Shown: positions 38,084 to 47,845, numbered from the stretch's first letter. The stretch: 64,000 nt of DNA from Vibrio sp. PID17_43 (GCF_002608565.1 NZ_LIXM01000009.1:62001-126000), one strand, 5' to 3'. The notes: a model not told the origin generated them from the letters alone. A program made the numbers and translations.

Positions 38084-38566
38084 CTGTTCGTCTGCTTGGT
38101 AGCGAATGTTATTCACAAACCATTCTTTGTACCCTTCCGGGGTTTTTACCGCGAACTCGTCGTCGACTTCTTTTTTTAGTAGAGCGCGTGCCATTGGTGA
38201 GTCAATGGAGATGTAGCCCTTTGCATCGCCGTAGATTTCATCCGGTCCAACAATGCGGAAGCTTTTGACATCACCTGCTTCGTTTTCAATTTCTACCCAT
38301 GCCCCAAAGAAGACTTTTCCTTCCTGCTGGGGGGCATAATCCACGACTTTGACTTGCTCAAGGCGTTTGCGTAAATATCTGACTCTACGGTCAATTTCAC
38401 GCAGACGCTTTTTGTTGTACTGGTAATCTGCGTTCTCACTGCGATCGCCCAAACTTGCTGCCCAAGTGACTTTCTTGGTGACTTCCGGCCGTTCTTCTCG
38501 CCACAAAAAATCGAGTTCAGTTTTTAAGCGGTTGTAGCCTTCGCGAGTAATTAGATTGGTTTTCAT
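38081..38566 (-). CDS. greB: Transcription elongation factor GreB
   Basis: GreB enters the secondary channel of RNA polymerase and stimulates cleavage of backtracked RNA. The 161 residues match GreB: an N-terminal coiled coil (about 1-75) with the conserved tip acidic residues in [20 protein letters not shown], and a C-terminal FKBP-like domain (about 80-155, with VVGPDEI-like [20 protein letters not shown]). The coiled coil is more basic than in GreA, which distinguishes the two. It is divergent from ompR, as in E. coli where greB also adjoins ompR, and its end abuts the terminator. Confidence 0.96.
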   Translation of the reverse strand: MKTNLITREGYNRLKTELDFLWREERPEVTKKVTWAASLGDRSENADYQYNKKRLREIDRRVRYLRKRLEQVKVVDYAPQQEGKVFFGAWVEIENEAGDVKSFRIVGPDEIYGDAKGYISIDSPMARALLKKEVDDEFAVKTPEGYKEWFVNNIRYQADEQ

Positions 38567-38779
38567 CAGACGTAAATCAGAGGTTATTGGGTTCTGCTGC
38601 TCATATTAGCCTTGAATTAAGCCGACTGTAAATTGTTGTGAAAGGGAGATAAAGCCTCTAGCAACCCGAAATAAATGCAAAAACAGTGGCTAAGATAAAA
38701 AGAGTAACAATTTGCACAAGCACGTTTGAAAAAACAGTGATACATTTTTGCCATTAGATGCTTTTGAAAGGATGTTTCA

Positions 38780-39499
38780 ATGCAGGAAAATCATAAAATT
38801 TTAGTGGTTGATGACGATGCTCGTTTGCGTGCTCTTTTGGAGCGTTACCTTTCTGAGCAAGGTTTTCAGGTGAGAAGTGTTGCTAATGGCGAACAGATGG
38901 ACCGTCTTCTGACCCGTGAAAATTTCCACCTTATGGTGCTCGATTTAATGCTGCCGGGCGAGGATGGCTTGTCGATTTGTCGTCGTCTTCGTCATGCCAA
39001 TAACATGTTACCGATCTTGATGCTGACCGCAAAAGGTGACGAAGTCGACCGTATCGTTGGCTTGGAAGTCGGGGCTGATGATTACCTGCCGAAGCCGTTC
39101 AACCCTCGTGAGCTGCTCGCACGCATTAAGGCGGTATTGCGTCGCCAAACGGTTGAACTGCCAGGCGCGCCAAGCACGGAAGAAAAAGTGGTGGAATTCG
39201 GTGACTTCCGTCTGAACTTAGGTACGCGCGAAATGTTCCATGGTGAAGAGGCAATGCCGCTCACTTCTGGTGAGTTTGCGGTACTGAAAGCCTTGGTAAC
39301 AAACGCTCGTGAGCCTATGTCTCGCGATAAGCTGATGAACATGGCTCGTGGTCGCGAGTACTCAGCAATGGAGCGTTCAATTGACGTGCAAATTTCGCGT
39401 TTGCGCCGCATGTTGGAAGATGATCCAAGCAAGCCTCGCTACATTCAGACAGTATGGGGCTTAGGCTACGTATTTGTCCCAGACGGTAAAGAGACATAA
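38780..39499 (+). CDS. ompR: Osmolarity response regulator OmpR
   Basis: OmpR is the DNA-binding response regulator of the EnvZ/OmpR pair, controlling porins and other envelope genes in response to osmolarity and acid. The 239 residues contain a receiver domain (DDD at 11-13, phospho-acceptor Asp55 in VLDLMLPGEDG, conserved Lys in YLPKPFNPREL) and a winged-helix output domain (about 135-235) with LTSGEFAVLKALVTNAREPM and the recognition region AMERSIDVQISRLRRMLED. The length and sequence are close to E. coli OmpR. GAAAGGATG precedes the ATG. envZ follows after 122 nt, wider spacing than in enterics. Confidence 0.97.
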   Translation: MQENHKILVVDDDARLRALLERYLSEQGFQVRSVANGEQMDRLLTRENFHLMVLDLMLPGEDGLSICRRLRHANNMLPILMLTAKGDEVDRIVGLEVGADDYLPKPFNPRELLARIKAVLRRQTVELPGAPSTEEKVVEFGDFRLNLGTREMFHGEEAMPLTSGEFAVLKALVTNAREPMSRDKLMNMARGREYSAMERSIDVQISRLRRMLEDDPSKPRYIQTVWGLGYVFVPDGKET

Positions 39500-39621
39500 T
39501 CTTTCAAAAAGGTTTGCCGATATTCGCAACTCATATTCCGCCCTCAAGCCTCCTTCCTGATTGAGGGCTGGAACCTCGCAATTAAGGCTTTCCACTAGGA
39601 ACGGTCCATTAGGAACTCTCC

Positions 39622-40914
39622 ATGCGAATCCGAAGTTCATTTACACAATCTATCCTGTTGTTTATCTCCTTGTTGCTCGCTAGCCAAGTCTTTTCTTATT
39701 ACGCTGTTTTTAATTATGCGTTGATGCCAAGTTTGCAGCAGTTCAACAAAATTCTCGCTCATGAATTGAATCTAGTACTGGATGAAAATGGTCCACTCAA
39801 ATCGGATGCACCATTGCGTCATCAGCTGTTGGAAAGCTTGGGTGTGACGGTGCATAGCGTAGATAGTGAGGTGATGAATGAATTCAATCATGCGATGCCT
39901 ATCGACCTGATGTCTGAAGAGATGACGCAGGAACTGGGTTCACCAACGGAAGTACGCTTACAGCTAGGCAGCGAGAGCTACATCTTGTGGATGCGTATTG
40001 ATCAACTACCGAATTCCATTATTCGCATTCCACTTTCTGAACTGCAAGAAGAGGACTTTGCACCGCTGTTCCGTAATAGCTTAATCATGGCACTGCTGAT
40101 CATTGCGGGAGGGTGGCTGTTTATTCGCTTGCAGAATCGTCCACTTATCGCACTGGAGAAGGCGGCAAAAGGCGTCGGTCGAGGTGAAATTCCACCACTA
40201 TTGCCGGAGAAAGGCGCATCGGAGATTCGTTCAGTAACCCGTGCGTTTAACCAGATGTCGAAAGGCATCCAAGAACTGGAAGAAGACCGTGCGCTATTGA
40301 TGGCGGGTATCAGTCATGACTTACGGACGCCACTGACGCGTATTCGCCTCGCGACAGAAATGATGTCGCCAGAAGACAGTTATTTAGCCGAAGGCATCAT
40401 CAGCGATACTGAAGAGTGTAATGAGATCATCAGCCAGTTTATGGACTACCTCAAGCCGGTAAATAAAGAATCGTTTGAGCAGGTGGACATCAATACCATC
40501 ACTAGCGATGTCGCGACGTCGGAAGGGGGTTATGAAGTCGAAATCGAAACTGAGTTCAACCCAACGATGCCGACCGCCAAGGGCAGCCCAATCGCAATTA
40601 AACGCGCGGTGAGTAACCTTGTGGTCAATGCTCTGCGTTACGGTAATGGCTGGGTGAAAATCAGTACTGGCGTGACTGCGGACAAACAGCTGGTGTGGGT
40701 GTGCGTTGAAGATAATGGTCCGGGTATCGAGCAATCCCAAATTGCGCGTTTGTTTGAACCTTTCACTCGTGGCGATACGGCGCGAGGCAGTGAAGGGACG
40801 GGGTTGGGCCTAGCTATCGTGAAGCGCATCGTTAGTCAGCATTCAGGCTCGGTTGTGGTGCGTAACCGCAGCGAAGGCGGCTTAATTGCACAGATCAGTT
40901 TCCCTACCAAGTAA
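39622..40914 (+). CDS. envZ: Osmolarity sensor histidine kinase EnvZ
   Basis: EnvZ is the inner-membrane kinase/phosphatase partner of OmpR. The 430 residues have a first membrane helix ([20 protein letters not shown], about 10-29), a periplasmic domain (about 35-150), a second helix ([18 protein letters not shown], about 153-170), a HAMP domain, the dimerisation H-box [20 protein letters not shown] with phospho-acceptor His232, and an HATPase domain with N box ([12 protein letters not shown]), G1 (EDNGPGIE) and G2 ([14 protein letters not shown]). It follows ompR on the same strand. A hairpin beyond the stop has its T-run only on the other strand, so termination here is weak. Confidence 0.97.
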   Translation: MRIRSSFTQSILLFISLLLASQVFSYYAVFNYALMPSLQQFNKILAHELNLVLDENGPLKSDAPLRHQLLESLGVTVHSVDSEVMNEFNHAMPIDLMSEEMTQELGSPTEVRLQLGSESYILWMRIDQLPNSIIRIPLSELQEEDFAPLFRNSLIMALLIIAGGWLFIRLQNRPLIALEKAAKGVGRGEIPPLLPEKGASEIRSVTRAFNQMSKGIQELEEDRALLMAGISHDLRTPLTRIRLATEMMSPEDSYLAEGIISDTEECNEIISQFMDYLKPVNKESFEQVDINTITSDVATSEGGYEVEIETEFNPTMPTAKGSPIAIKRAVSNLVVNALRYGNGWVKISTGVTADKQLVWVCVEDNGPGIEQSQIARLFEPFTRGDTARGSEGTGLGLAIVKRIVSQHSGSVVVRNRSEGGLIAQISFPTK

Positions 40915-40935
40915 TCTTTTCTCAAACGCTTCCAA

Positions 40936-40967
40936 TAAAAAAGCCCAACCTATTGCTAGGTTGGGCT
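40936..40967 (-). terminator. Terminator of xanP
   Basis: AGCCCAACCTA and TAGGTTGGGCT form an 11-pair stem around GCAA on the minus strand, followed by TTTTTTATTGG. It lies about 20 nt beyond the xanP stop. On the plus strand it could fold after envZ but lacks a T-run. Confidence 0.9.
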
Positions 40968-40988
40968 ACCCGATAATCCTAGGCAAGG

Positions 40989-42380
40989 TTAGGATTTTTG
41001 TCCCTCTTGAGCAACGAGCTCATCTTCCTCTTCCAATTTCTCTGGAAGCAACAGGTTCAATACGATCGCAGTGATACCGCCAGCGGCAACACCGGTTGAA
41101 AAAATGCTCTTAATGAATTCCGGCATAAACTGAAGAATTTCCGGTTTTTGTGCGATTCCCAACCCCATTGAGAATGACAGTGCCATGATCAGGACAGCAC
41201 GGCGGTCTAACTCAACACGAGAGATGATGCGTACACCTGCTGCCGCGATCGTACCGAACATCACAATCGTTGATCCGCCAAGCACGGGTTCAGGAATCAA
41301 CTGCACGAAGCTTGCGACCCCAGGGAATAGCCCGAGAATAACCAACATACCCGCAATGAAGTAACCCACATAACGGCTTGCAACGCCCGTTAGCATAATG
41401 ATGCCGTTATTTTGGCTGAAGGTAGAGTTTGGGAAGCTGTTGAATACGGCTGCGATTGCTGAGTTGAGGCCATCGGATAAAACACCACCCTTAATACGTT
41501 TCATGTAGACCGGGCCTTTTACTGGCTCGCCGGACACTTCAGACGTTGCGGTGATGTCGCCAATCGCCTCTAGTGCGGTAATGAAGAAGATCAGCACTAA
41601 TGGAATGAACAGTGACCAGTCGAAGCTAAGGCCGTATTGCATTGGAATCGGTAGCGCAATCAGCTCTGTTTTGCCGAGCTTAGCGGTATCGACCATGCCC
41701 ATAAAGTACGCCATCACATAGCCAACCAGCATCGCAATCACGATAGAAGCAACGCGTAAGTATGGGTTTTTAGAGCGGTTTAGTATCACGATCAAGCCAA
41801 GCACGGTACCGGCTAGCGCGAGTTTATCTAAGCTGCCAAATGTACCATCACTCATCGCTGCGTAGCCGCCGCCCATCGATACCAAGCCCACTTGGATTAG
41901 GGTTAGGCCGATAAGCGTTACGACGATCCCTGACACTAAGGGGGTAATAATGCGGCGTGCGTGTTCTAGAACGCGAGATAAGAACACCTCTGCAAATGAG
42001 GCGACCAAAATAGTACCGAAAATGGCCGCCATCATGGTGTTGATATCAGCCCCACCGGCTTTAAGCGACAATCCTGCACCAATAATTGGACCTAAGAAGT
42101 TAAAGCTGGTGCCTTGTACTGATAACAAGCCAGAGCCAATAGGGCCAATAGTACGAATCTGAATGAATGAAGATACCCCGGATGCGAATAAGGACATGCT
42201 GATGATGGTGTTGGTTTGGTCTGCTGGCACCCCCAATGACTGACATATGATCAGAGATGGGGTGATGACCGCAACGAACATCGCCAATAGATGCTGAAGT
42301 GCCGCAAAAAGAGTTTGAGGTAGTGGTGGACGATCGTTTAACTGATAGACCAGTTCCGAAGCTCGGTTTGAAGTTGTCAT
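40989..42380 (-). CDS. xanP: Xanthine permease XanP (NCS2 family)
   Basis: XanP is a proton-coupled inner-membrane importer of xanthine. The ATG at 42380 is chosen because the product then begins [20 protein letters not shown], aligning with E. coli XanP. The ATG at 42401 adds seven residues without a better ribosome site. The 463 residues hold about 14 hydrophobic segments. NCS2 signature regions are [11 protein letters not shown] in TM3, [21 protein letters not shown] around TM8 and [19 protein letters not shown] around TM10, which in XanP bind the purine. A PurR box overlaps its promoter, supporting the purine assignment. Confidence 0.93.
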   Translation of the reverse strand: MTTSNRASELVYQLNDRPPLPQTLFAALQHLLAMFVAVITPSLIICQSLGVPADQTNTIISMSLFASGVSSFIQIRTIGPIGSGLLSVQGTSFNFLGPIIGAGLSLKAGGADINTMMAAIFGTILVASFAEVFLSRVLEHARRIITPLVSGIVVTLIGLTLIQVGLVSMGGGYAAMSDGTFGSLDKLALAGTVLGLIVILNRSKNPYLRVASIVIAMLVGYVMAYFMGMVDTAKLGKTELIALPIPMQYGLSFDWSLFIPLVLIFFITALEAIGDITATSEVSGEPVKGPVYMKRIKGGVLSDGLNSAIAAVFNSFPNSTFSQNNGIIMLTGVASRYVGYFIAGMLVILGLFPGVASFVQLIPEPVLGGSTIVMFGTIAAAGVRIISRVELDRRAVLIMALSFSMGLGIAQKPEILQFMPEFIKSIFSTGVAAGGITAIVLNLLLPEKLEEEDELVAQEGQKS

Positions 42381-42532
42381 TGTTTGTCTCGCTAGTCGCA
42401 ATAGTTCTTGCCCAGAGCTCGCTGAATGGGAGTGCTGGGTGGAGTTGACGTTATTGCCTGTGATTGCTGTTAATCAGTGTCAACTCAGGTTGGTTTGATG
42501 TGACAAGGCGCACATCATCAATTTTGAGCGCG

Positions 42533-42561
42533 ATTATAGAGGTATTTATTTAGAAAGCAAA
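42533..42561 (-). promoter_or_regulatory. xanP promoter
   Basis: On the minus strand a perfect -10 box TATAAT (42538-42533) follows a 17-base spacer after TTTGCT (42561-42556), a poor -35. The predicted start is near 42526, leaving a leader of about 145 nt in which I recognise no riboswitch. Confidence 0.7.
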
Positions 42562-42569
42562 CGTTTGCC
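42556..42569 (-). promoter_or_regulatory. PurR operator upstream of xanP
   Basis: AGCAAACGTTTGCC holds the perfect palindrome GCAAACGTTTGC, the core of the PurR box ACGCAAACGTTTGCGT. It covers the -35 element of xanP, so PurR bound to hypoxanthine or guanine should block transcription. Confidence 0.78.
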
Positions 42570-42577
42570 TTTTGGAT

Positions 42578-42606
42578 AAAAAAAAAGGCGAGCTAATTTG
42601 CTCGCC
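42578..42606 (-). terminator. Terminator of recG
   Basis: GGCGAGC and GCTCGCC form a seven-pair stem around AAATTA on the minus strand, followed by nine T residues. It lies 9 nt after the recG stop and ends the gmk-to-recG gene series before xanP. Confidence 0.95.
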
Positions 42607-42614
42607 ACTGTCGC

Positions 42615-44696
42615 TCACGCCTTAGAGTAAATATCGCGCTCACCAAGCCAGCGATCGATGATGGCACTCGCATTGTCTGGGTAAGTATCATGAATATGGC
42701 GAGCAATGCGCTGAACTTCTGGAATTAAGCGCTGATCTCGCACTAAATCGGCAATTTTAAAGTCTGCCAAGCCGGTTTGCTTGGTTCCTAGTAGTTCACC
42801 CGGCCCACGAATCTCCAAGTCTTTCTGTGCAATCACAAAGCCATCGTTGCTTTCACGCAGTACGCCTAAGCGTTTCTGGGCGGTTTTCGATAGGGGAGAG
42901 TGGTAGAGGAGCACGCAGTGGCTGGCAACTGAGCCTCGCCCTACACGACCTCGTAATTGGTGTAGTTGAGCCAGGCCTAATCGCTCTGGGTTTTCGATGA
43001 TCATCAAGCTAGAGTTTGGTACGTCCACGCCGACCTCAATAACGGTGGTTGCGACGAGCAGGTGCAGCTTGTTGTCTTTGAAATCTTGCATTACCGCTTG
43101 TTTCTCTGTCGGCTTCATTCGTCCGTGCACTAGACCAATTTTTACGTCGGGCAGTTTACGTTGCAGCTCTTCGGCGGTGTCGGCGGCGGCTTGAGCTTCC
43201 AGCACTTCGGATTCATCAATCAAGGTACATACCCAATACGCTTGTTTGCCTTCGTTTAAGCAGGCATTGCGCACACGTTCGACGATGTCATCACGTTTGG
43301 TGTCAGGGATCGCCACGGTTTGAATGGGTGTTCGCCCTGGTGGCAACTCATCAATCACAGAGGTTTCCAAGTCAGCGTAGGCGGTCATCGCTAACGTCCG
43401 CGGAATCGGCGTTGCTGTCATGATGAGCTGATGTGGATAAGCGCCTTGTTTCGCGCCTTTCTCGCGCAACTCCAAGCGCTGGTGGACACCAAAGCGGTGC
43501 TGTTCATCAATGATGACCAAAGCGAGATGATGGAAATCAACATGTTCTTGGAATAGGGCGTGAGTACCCACTACCATTTGTGCTTCACCACTGGCAATGC
43601 GTGCCATCTCGGCTTCTCTAGCTTTGCCTTTGAGCTTGCCCGCGAGCCAACCAACTTGAATGCCCATTGTTTTAAACCAGTTGGCGAAGTTCGTTGCGTG
43701 CTGCTCAGCAAGCAGTTCGGTCGGTGCCATCAAGGCGACTTGGTAGCCATGTTCGATGGCTCTGACGGCGGCTAAAGCGGCAACCAAAGTTTTACCTGAG
43801 CCCACATCACCTTGCACTAGGCGCATCATTGGGTGGGCTTTTTCTAAGTCGGCTTCAATTTCTTTCACCACTCGTGCTTGCGCATTGGTCGGTGAAAACG
43901 GCAGCTGTGCTAGCAAGTTCTTTTTGAGCTTATCGCAAGGAGGGAGTGGCAGCGCCACATCTTGTTGGCCTTTACTGCGTACCGCCAGCATAGAAAGGTT
44001 TTGCGCCAATAACTCTTCCATGATCAGGCGAATTTGTGCAGGGTGTTTACCTTGGTCAAATTCATCTAAGTTGATGTTTGGTGGTGGGCGATGGATGGTG
44101 TGCAGCGCTTGCGACATGGTGATTTGGTGATTGTACAAGCCGGATGGCAGCAACTCTTGTACCGCCGCTTTGTCGAGTAGAGCCAGTGCCTGCTGGGTAA
44201 GATTACGCAGGGTGATTTGACGCAGCCCATCAGTGGTTGGATAAACCGGTGTTAAGCTTTGCTCCACATCGGGCTTTTGTTCGCTAGCATAAAATTTATA
44301 GTCAGGGTGAACAATCTCTAGGCCCATACCGCCACGCTTAATCTCGCCGTAAGCATGCACTAACTTACCTTGCGAGAAGTTGTTTTTCATTGCGGCGGTG
44401 AAGTTGAAAAAACGCAGTGTGATGGTGCCATTGCCGTCACTGATTTTTACCGTCAACATTTTACGCTTGCCGAAAATGGTATCGACAGCCATGACCTTGC
44501 CTTGCACAGCAGCCCAAAGGCCAGCATGCAGCTTGACTATTGGGTAAATGCGCGTGCGGTCTTCGTACCGTAAAGGAAGGTGGAATAGCAGATCTTGAAC
44601 CGTATGTAAGCCGACCTTGGCCAGTTTTTCTGCGACTTTAGCGCCAACCCCAGACAGTGAGGTTAAAGGAATAGCAGATAACAGTTGGGCAGACAT
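42615..44696 (-). CDS. recG: ATP-dependent DNA helicase RecG
   Basis: RecG reverses stalled replication forks and processes Holliday junctions. The 693 residues show the wedge/OB domain (about 50-150, LRFFNFTAAMKNNFSQGKLV) and superfamily-2 helicase motifs: motif I GDVGSGKT (about 298), Ia APTELLAEQHA, II DEQH in VIIDEQHRFGVHQR, III MTATPIPRTLA, and the TRG/motif VI region QLRGRVGRGSVASHC. The length matches E. coli. It is the last gene of gmk-rpoZ-spoT-trmH-recG, here separated from trmH by about 250 bp holding a palindromic element. Confidence 0.97.
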   Translation of the reverse strand: MSAQLLSAIPLTSLSGVGAKVAEKLAKVGLHTVQDLLFHLPLRYEDRTRIYPIVKLHAGLWAAVQGKVMAVDTIFGKRKMLTVKISDGNGTITLRFFNFTAAMKNNFSQGKLVHAYGEIKRGGMGLEIVHPDYKFYASEQKPDVEQSLTPVYPTTDGLRQITLRNLTQQALALLDKAAVQELLPSGLYNHQITMSQALHTIHRPPPNINLDEFDQGKHPAQIRLIMEELLAQNLSMLAVRSKGQQDVALPLPPCDKLKKNLLAQLPFSPTNAQARVVKEIEADLEKAHPMMRLVQGDVGSGKTLVAALAAVRAIEHGYQVALMAPTELLAEQHATNFANWFKTMGIQVGWLAGKLKGKAREAEMARIASGEAQMVVGTHALFQEHVDFHHLALVIIDEQHRFGVHQRLELREKGAKQGAYPHQLIMTATPIPRTLAMTAYADLETSVIDELPPGRTPIQTVAIPDTKRDDIVERVRNACLNEGKQAYWVCTLIDESEVLEAQAAADTAEELQRKLPDVKIGLVHGRMKPTEKQAVMQDFKDNKLHLLVATTVIEVGVDVPNSSLMIIENPERLGLAQLHQLRGRVGRGSVASHCVLLYHSPLSKTAQKRLGVLRESNDGFVIAQKDLEIRGPGELLGTKQTGLADFKIADLVRDQRLIPEVQRIARHIHDTYPDNASAIIDRWLGERDIYSKA

Positions 44697-44802
44697 AATG
44701 GGCTCAAGAAAATGGTTAACATAGCAGTATGTTAACCATGGAGCTGTGTTTTTGTACAGGAAAAAATAGGTAAGTCTTCATGAGGAGTAGGATTTCGCTG
44801 CC

Positions 44803-44941
44803 CCGTCATTCCGAGGAGCCGGAGCGACATCAGGAATCTACTTGTCGCTAGTGTGCCAGCGAAGTTAACGCCAGTAACATTAGTGCACTCAGATAGTCGA
44901 TCCTGAATCACGCTCCTTCGTCGCTGTTCAGGATGACAAGA
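44803..44941. repeat. 139-bp imperfect palindrome (MITE-like) between recG and trmH
   Basis: The left part (44803-44846) starts CGTCATTCCGAGGAGCC and continues GGAGCGACATCAGGAATCT. The reverse complement of the right part (44892-44940) reads CTTGTCATCCTGAACAGCG then ACGAAGGAGCGTGATTCAGG. The two align over about 40 bases, making a large stem with a central insert of about 45 bp. No coding frame fits. Such GTCAT...ATGAC elements resemble small non-autonomous or REP-type repeats. In minus-strand RNA it would fold between trmH and recG. Confidence 0.6.
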
Positions 44942-44946
44942 GTTGA

Positions 44947-45630
44947 TTATTTACTTTGCATCTCTTTCCACCACGCTTCATCGGCCATGATTTGGCCTTC
45001 ATCATCGAGTTGTGGGTAATCAAGCCCTTTACGTTTTGCAACTTTCGCCAATACCGGATGGCCACGCTCAAATAGAATGCGGTTGATGGTCTCTTTTGGC
45101 AGTGTGCTTTCTTCTTTATCGTACATGCCTGCTGCTTGGCGTTGACGCTGCGCTTCATACAGAATCACAGCGCTGGCGACGGAGACATTCAAAGACTGCA
45201 CCATACCGATCATTGGAATAATGATGTCTTGATCAGCCAGTTTTTTCGCTTGTTCTGATGCCCCTATTTTTTCGCTGCCCAATATGATTGCGGTTGGCTT
45301 GGTGTAGTCGATGTCACGAAAATCAACCGCTGTGTCTGACAGGTTGGTGACCAACACTTGCATGCCTTGCGCTTTGAGCTCGGTGATGGCCGTTTCAATC
45401 GAGCGATGCGTCTCGACCTCTACCCAGTTACGCGCACCTGCGGAAGTGTGGGTGAGTGTGCGCATTTTATCAGGCCAGATAGCATGAACTTTGTGTAATC
45501 CAGTTGCGTCGGCAGTGCGGATCACGGCAGAGACGTTATTGGGCTTGTGTACTTCTTCAAGGCAAAGAGTCAGATCGGTCTGGCGTGCGGTAAGGACTTG
45601 ATGGATGCGGTTGTAACGTTCTAGATTCAT
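44947..45630 (-). CDS. trmH: tRNA (guanosine(18)-2'-O)-methyltransferase TrmH
   Basis: TrmH methylates the 2'-OH of G18 in the D-loop of tRNAs using S-adenosylmethionine. The ATG at 45630 is chosen because the protein then starts MNLERYNRIHQVLTARQTDL as in the family. The open frame reaches back into spoT but its first 67 residues are junk. The 227 residues contain the SpoU motifs: motif 1 HKPNNVSAVIRTADATG (about 27-43), motif 2 AIILGSEKIGASEQA (about 100-114) and motif 3 IPMIGMVQSLNVSVASAVIL (about 123-142), the trefoil knot. No good ribosome site precedes the ATG, and a terminator hairpin stands 17 nt upstream. Confidence 0.95.
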   Translation of the reverse strand: MNLERYNRIHQVLTARQTDLTLCLEEVHKPNNVSAVIRTADATGLHKVHAIWPDKMRTLTHTSAGARNWVEVETHRSIETAITELKAQGMQVLVTNLSDTAVDFRDIDYTKPTAIILGSEKIGASEQAKKLADQDIIIPMIGMVQSLNVSVASAVILYEAQRQRQAAGMYDKEESTLPKETINRILFERGHPVLAKVAKRKGLDYPQLDDEGQIMADEAWWKEMQSK

Positions 45631-45646
45631 AGTCAATTTGGGATAT

Positions 45647-45680
45647 AAAAAATCGCCACCCAGTTTGAGTGGGTGGCGAT
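45647..45680 (-). terminator. Terminator/attenuator between spoT and trmH
   Basis: ATCGCCACCCA and TGGGTGGCGAT form a perfect 11-pair stem on the minus strand, followed by TTTTTTATATCC. It ends spoT, yet its T-run finishes only 17 nt before the trmH start codon, so it also sits in the trmH leader. Confidence 0.93.
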
Positions 45681-45685
45681 AAAGG

Positions 45686-47806
45686 TTAGTTCTTTCTGCG
45701 TCTGACGCGTGTCGCCTGTGGCATCGCTTTGATTTTTCGCATGATACTAGCAAGATGAACACGGTCTTTGGTGGTGAGCAGTACCGTAACGGTATACAAA
45801 CGTCCGTCGCGTTCCTCCGTCGAGAGACCATGGATGTTCGAGCCTGTTTTCGAAATCACATTGGTTAACTCAGCAAGGGCACCTTGGTGATTGAGCATGT
45901 CGACTTTCAGTTCAGCAATGAACTCTTTGTCGTAATCCTCAGACCAAGCGACGGCCATGTACTTGTCTGGCTCTCTTTGGTAACCACGTACGTTTGGACA
46001 CGTTTCTCGGTGAACCACTAAGCCACGACCCGGTGATACGTGCGCAATGATATGGTCATCCGGGATCGGGTGACAGCAGTTAGCGAAGGTCAGTAATATG
46101 CCTTCAGCCCCACGAATTGGCAGCTTTTTCTTCGAGTCGGTTGGAATGGAGCTTGTCGTGGTGAGCTCTTCCGTATCACCCAACAAACGACGAGCGATGA
46201 CGATACTCATTAATTCGCCCAAACCAATCGCGGCTAACAGATCATCGACGCTTTCTAGGCGTAGATCCGCTAAAACTTCCTGGATATTTTCAGGGTAGAT
46301 AGAATCAATCGAGTGTCGACCTAGTGCATGGTTTAGCAGACGACGCCCAAGCGTAATCGACTCTTCACGACGCATGGTCTTCAATACTTGACGGATCTTG
46401 GTGCGGGCACGCGATGTCACCACGTAGTTTAGCCATGCGGCATTTGGGCGAGCCCCCGGCGCGCTGATGATTTCCACCGTTTGACCGTTTTTCAGCGCCT
46501 TACTCAGTGGGTAAGGATTACGGTCTACACGAGCACCAACGCATGAGTTGCCCACGTCAGTATGCACCGCGTAAGCGAAGTCAACGGCTGTTGCGCCTAA
46601 TGGTAATTCGACAATGCGGCCTTTTGGCGTGAAGACGTAAATCTCATCAGGAAACAGATCGGATTTTACGTTTTCGATGAATTCGAACGAGTTACCTGCA
46701 CTTTGTTGTAGCTCAAGTAAGCTTTGCATCCAACGCTGTGCTTTCACTTGTGCTGTAGTGCCAGACTTTTCGCCTTTGTCTTTGTAAGACCAGTGAGCCG
46801 CGACCCCTTTATCCGCCATTTGATCCATATCTTCGGTACGGATTTGGACCTCAACCGGCACGCCGTGAGGACCAACCATTGAAGTGTGCAGCGATTGGTA
46901 GCCGTTCGCTTTTGGTACCGCGATGTAATCTTTCATGCGGCTCGGGCGTGGCTTATACAAGCTATGCACTTGGCCTAACACGCGATAGCAGGTATCCGGC
47001 GTATCAACAACCACTCGGAAGGCGTAGATATCCATGATGGTGTGAAAGCGCTGTTCTTTGGTCTTCATCTTGTTGTAGATGGAGAACAGGTTCTTTTCAC
47101 GGCCCAACACGCGAGCATTTAAACCCACATCTTGCAGTCGACCTTCAATCTCGCTGTGGATACGTTGGATCATCTCTTTACGATTACCACGTGCCGCTCG
47201 TACCACTTCTTTTAGAACACGGTAGCGGTTCGGGTAAAGCGCTTCAAAACCAAGCTCTTCGAGTTCTGTTTTGATATTGTGAATACCAAGACGGTGAGCC
47301 AGTGGCGAGTAGATCTCGAGGGTTTCACGAGCAATGCGACGCTTTTTATCTGGGCGAAGTGCGCCTAGCGTGCGCATGTTGTGCGTACGGTCAGCCAGTT
47401 TGATCAAAATAACGCGGATGTCTTGCACCATCGCCAGAACCATCTTACGGAAGTTCTCAGCTTGCGCCTCTTTTCTATCGCGGAATTTGAGTTTGTCCAG
47501 TTTAGAGACACCATCAACCAATTCTGCGACGGTCGTGCCGAACTTCTCTTCGAGATCTTCTTTGGTTACGTCACAGTCTTCGATGACGTCATGCAGTAAA
47601 GCAGCTTGGAGGGTTTCGATATCAAGACGCATCTCAGCTAAGATACGAGCAACAGCGACGGGGTGGATGATATATGGTTCCCCGCTTGAACGGGTTTGCC
47701 CTTCATGGGCATCTCTCGCTACCACATAAGATTGACGCAGAGCCTCAATTTGAGGCTCTGTTAGGTATTCTTGGGCAACGTCTTTGAGGCTATCAAATAG
47801 ATACAA
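45686..47806 (-). CDS. spoT: Bifunctional (p)ppGpp synthetase/hydrolase SpoT
   Basis: SpoT degrades and weakly makes (p)ppGpp, setting the stringent response to carbon, iron or fatty-acid stress. The 706 residues include an HD hydrolase domain (about 45-145, with the metal residues in LLHDVIEDCDVTKE), a synthetase domain (about 230-350, with KPRPSRMKDYIAVPKANGYQ), a TGS domain (about 387-445, VYVFTP-like IYVFTPKGRIVELPLGATAV), a helical domain with conserved CCHPIPDD, and a C-terminal ACT domain (about 630-700). It lies in the conserved order gmk-rpoZ-spoT-trmH. The start is 39 nt after rpoZ and has AATTTGTAT instead of a clear ribosome site. Confidence 0.97.
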   Translation of the reverse strand: MYLFDSLKDVAQEYLTEPQIEALRQSYVVARDAHEGQTRSSGEPYIIHPVAVARILAEMRLDIETLQAALLHDVIEDCDVTKEDLEEKFGTTVAELVDGVSKLDKLKFRDRKEAQAENFRKMVLAMVQDIRVILIKLADRTHNMRTLGALRPDKKRRIARETLEIYSPLAHRLGIHNIKTELEELGFEALYPNRYRVLKEVVRAARGNRKEMIQRIHSEIEGRLQDVGLNARVLGREKNLFSIYNKMKTKEQRFHTIMDIYAFRVVVDTPDTCYRVLGQVHSLYKPRPSRMKDYIAVPKANGYQSLHTSMVGPHGVPVEVQIRTEDMDQMADKGVAAHWSYKDKGEKSGTTAQVKAQRWMQSLLELQQSAGNSFEFIENVKSDLFPDEIYVFTPKGRIVELPLGATAVDFAYAVHTDVGNSCVGARVDRNPYPLSKALKNGQTVEIISAPGARPNAAWLNYVVTSRARTKIRQVLKTMRREESITLGRRLLNHALGRHSIDSIYPENIQEVLADLRLESVDDLLAAIGLGELMSIVIARRLLGDTEELTTTSSIPTDSKKKLPIRGAEGILLTFANCCHPIPDDHIIAHVSPGRGLVVHRETCPNVRGYQREPDKYMAVAWSEDYDKEFIAELKVDMLNHQGALAELTNVISKTGSNIHGLSTEERDGRLYTVTVLLTTKDRVHLASIMRKIKAMPQATRVRRRKN

Positions 47807-47845
47807 ATTATAGGCCCGGGAGGTTGTTGAATTCTAAAGCCAGAA

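Noticed and set aside
40942..40967. Terminator for envZ on the plus strand
   Set aside because: The stem folds, but only the minus strand has a T-run after it, so it was assigned to xanP.
42380..42526. Purine riboswitch in the long xanP leader
   Set aside because: No three-way-junction purine aptamer pattern could be recognised; the PurR box explains regulation better.
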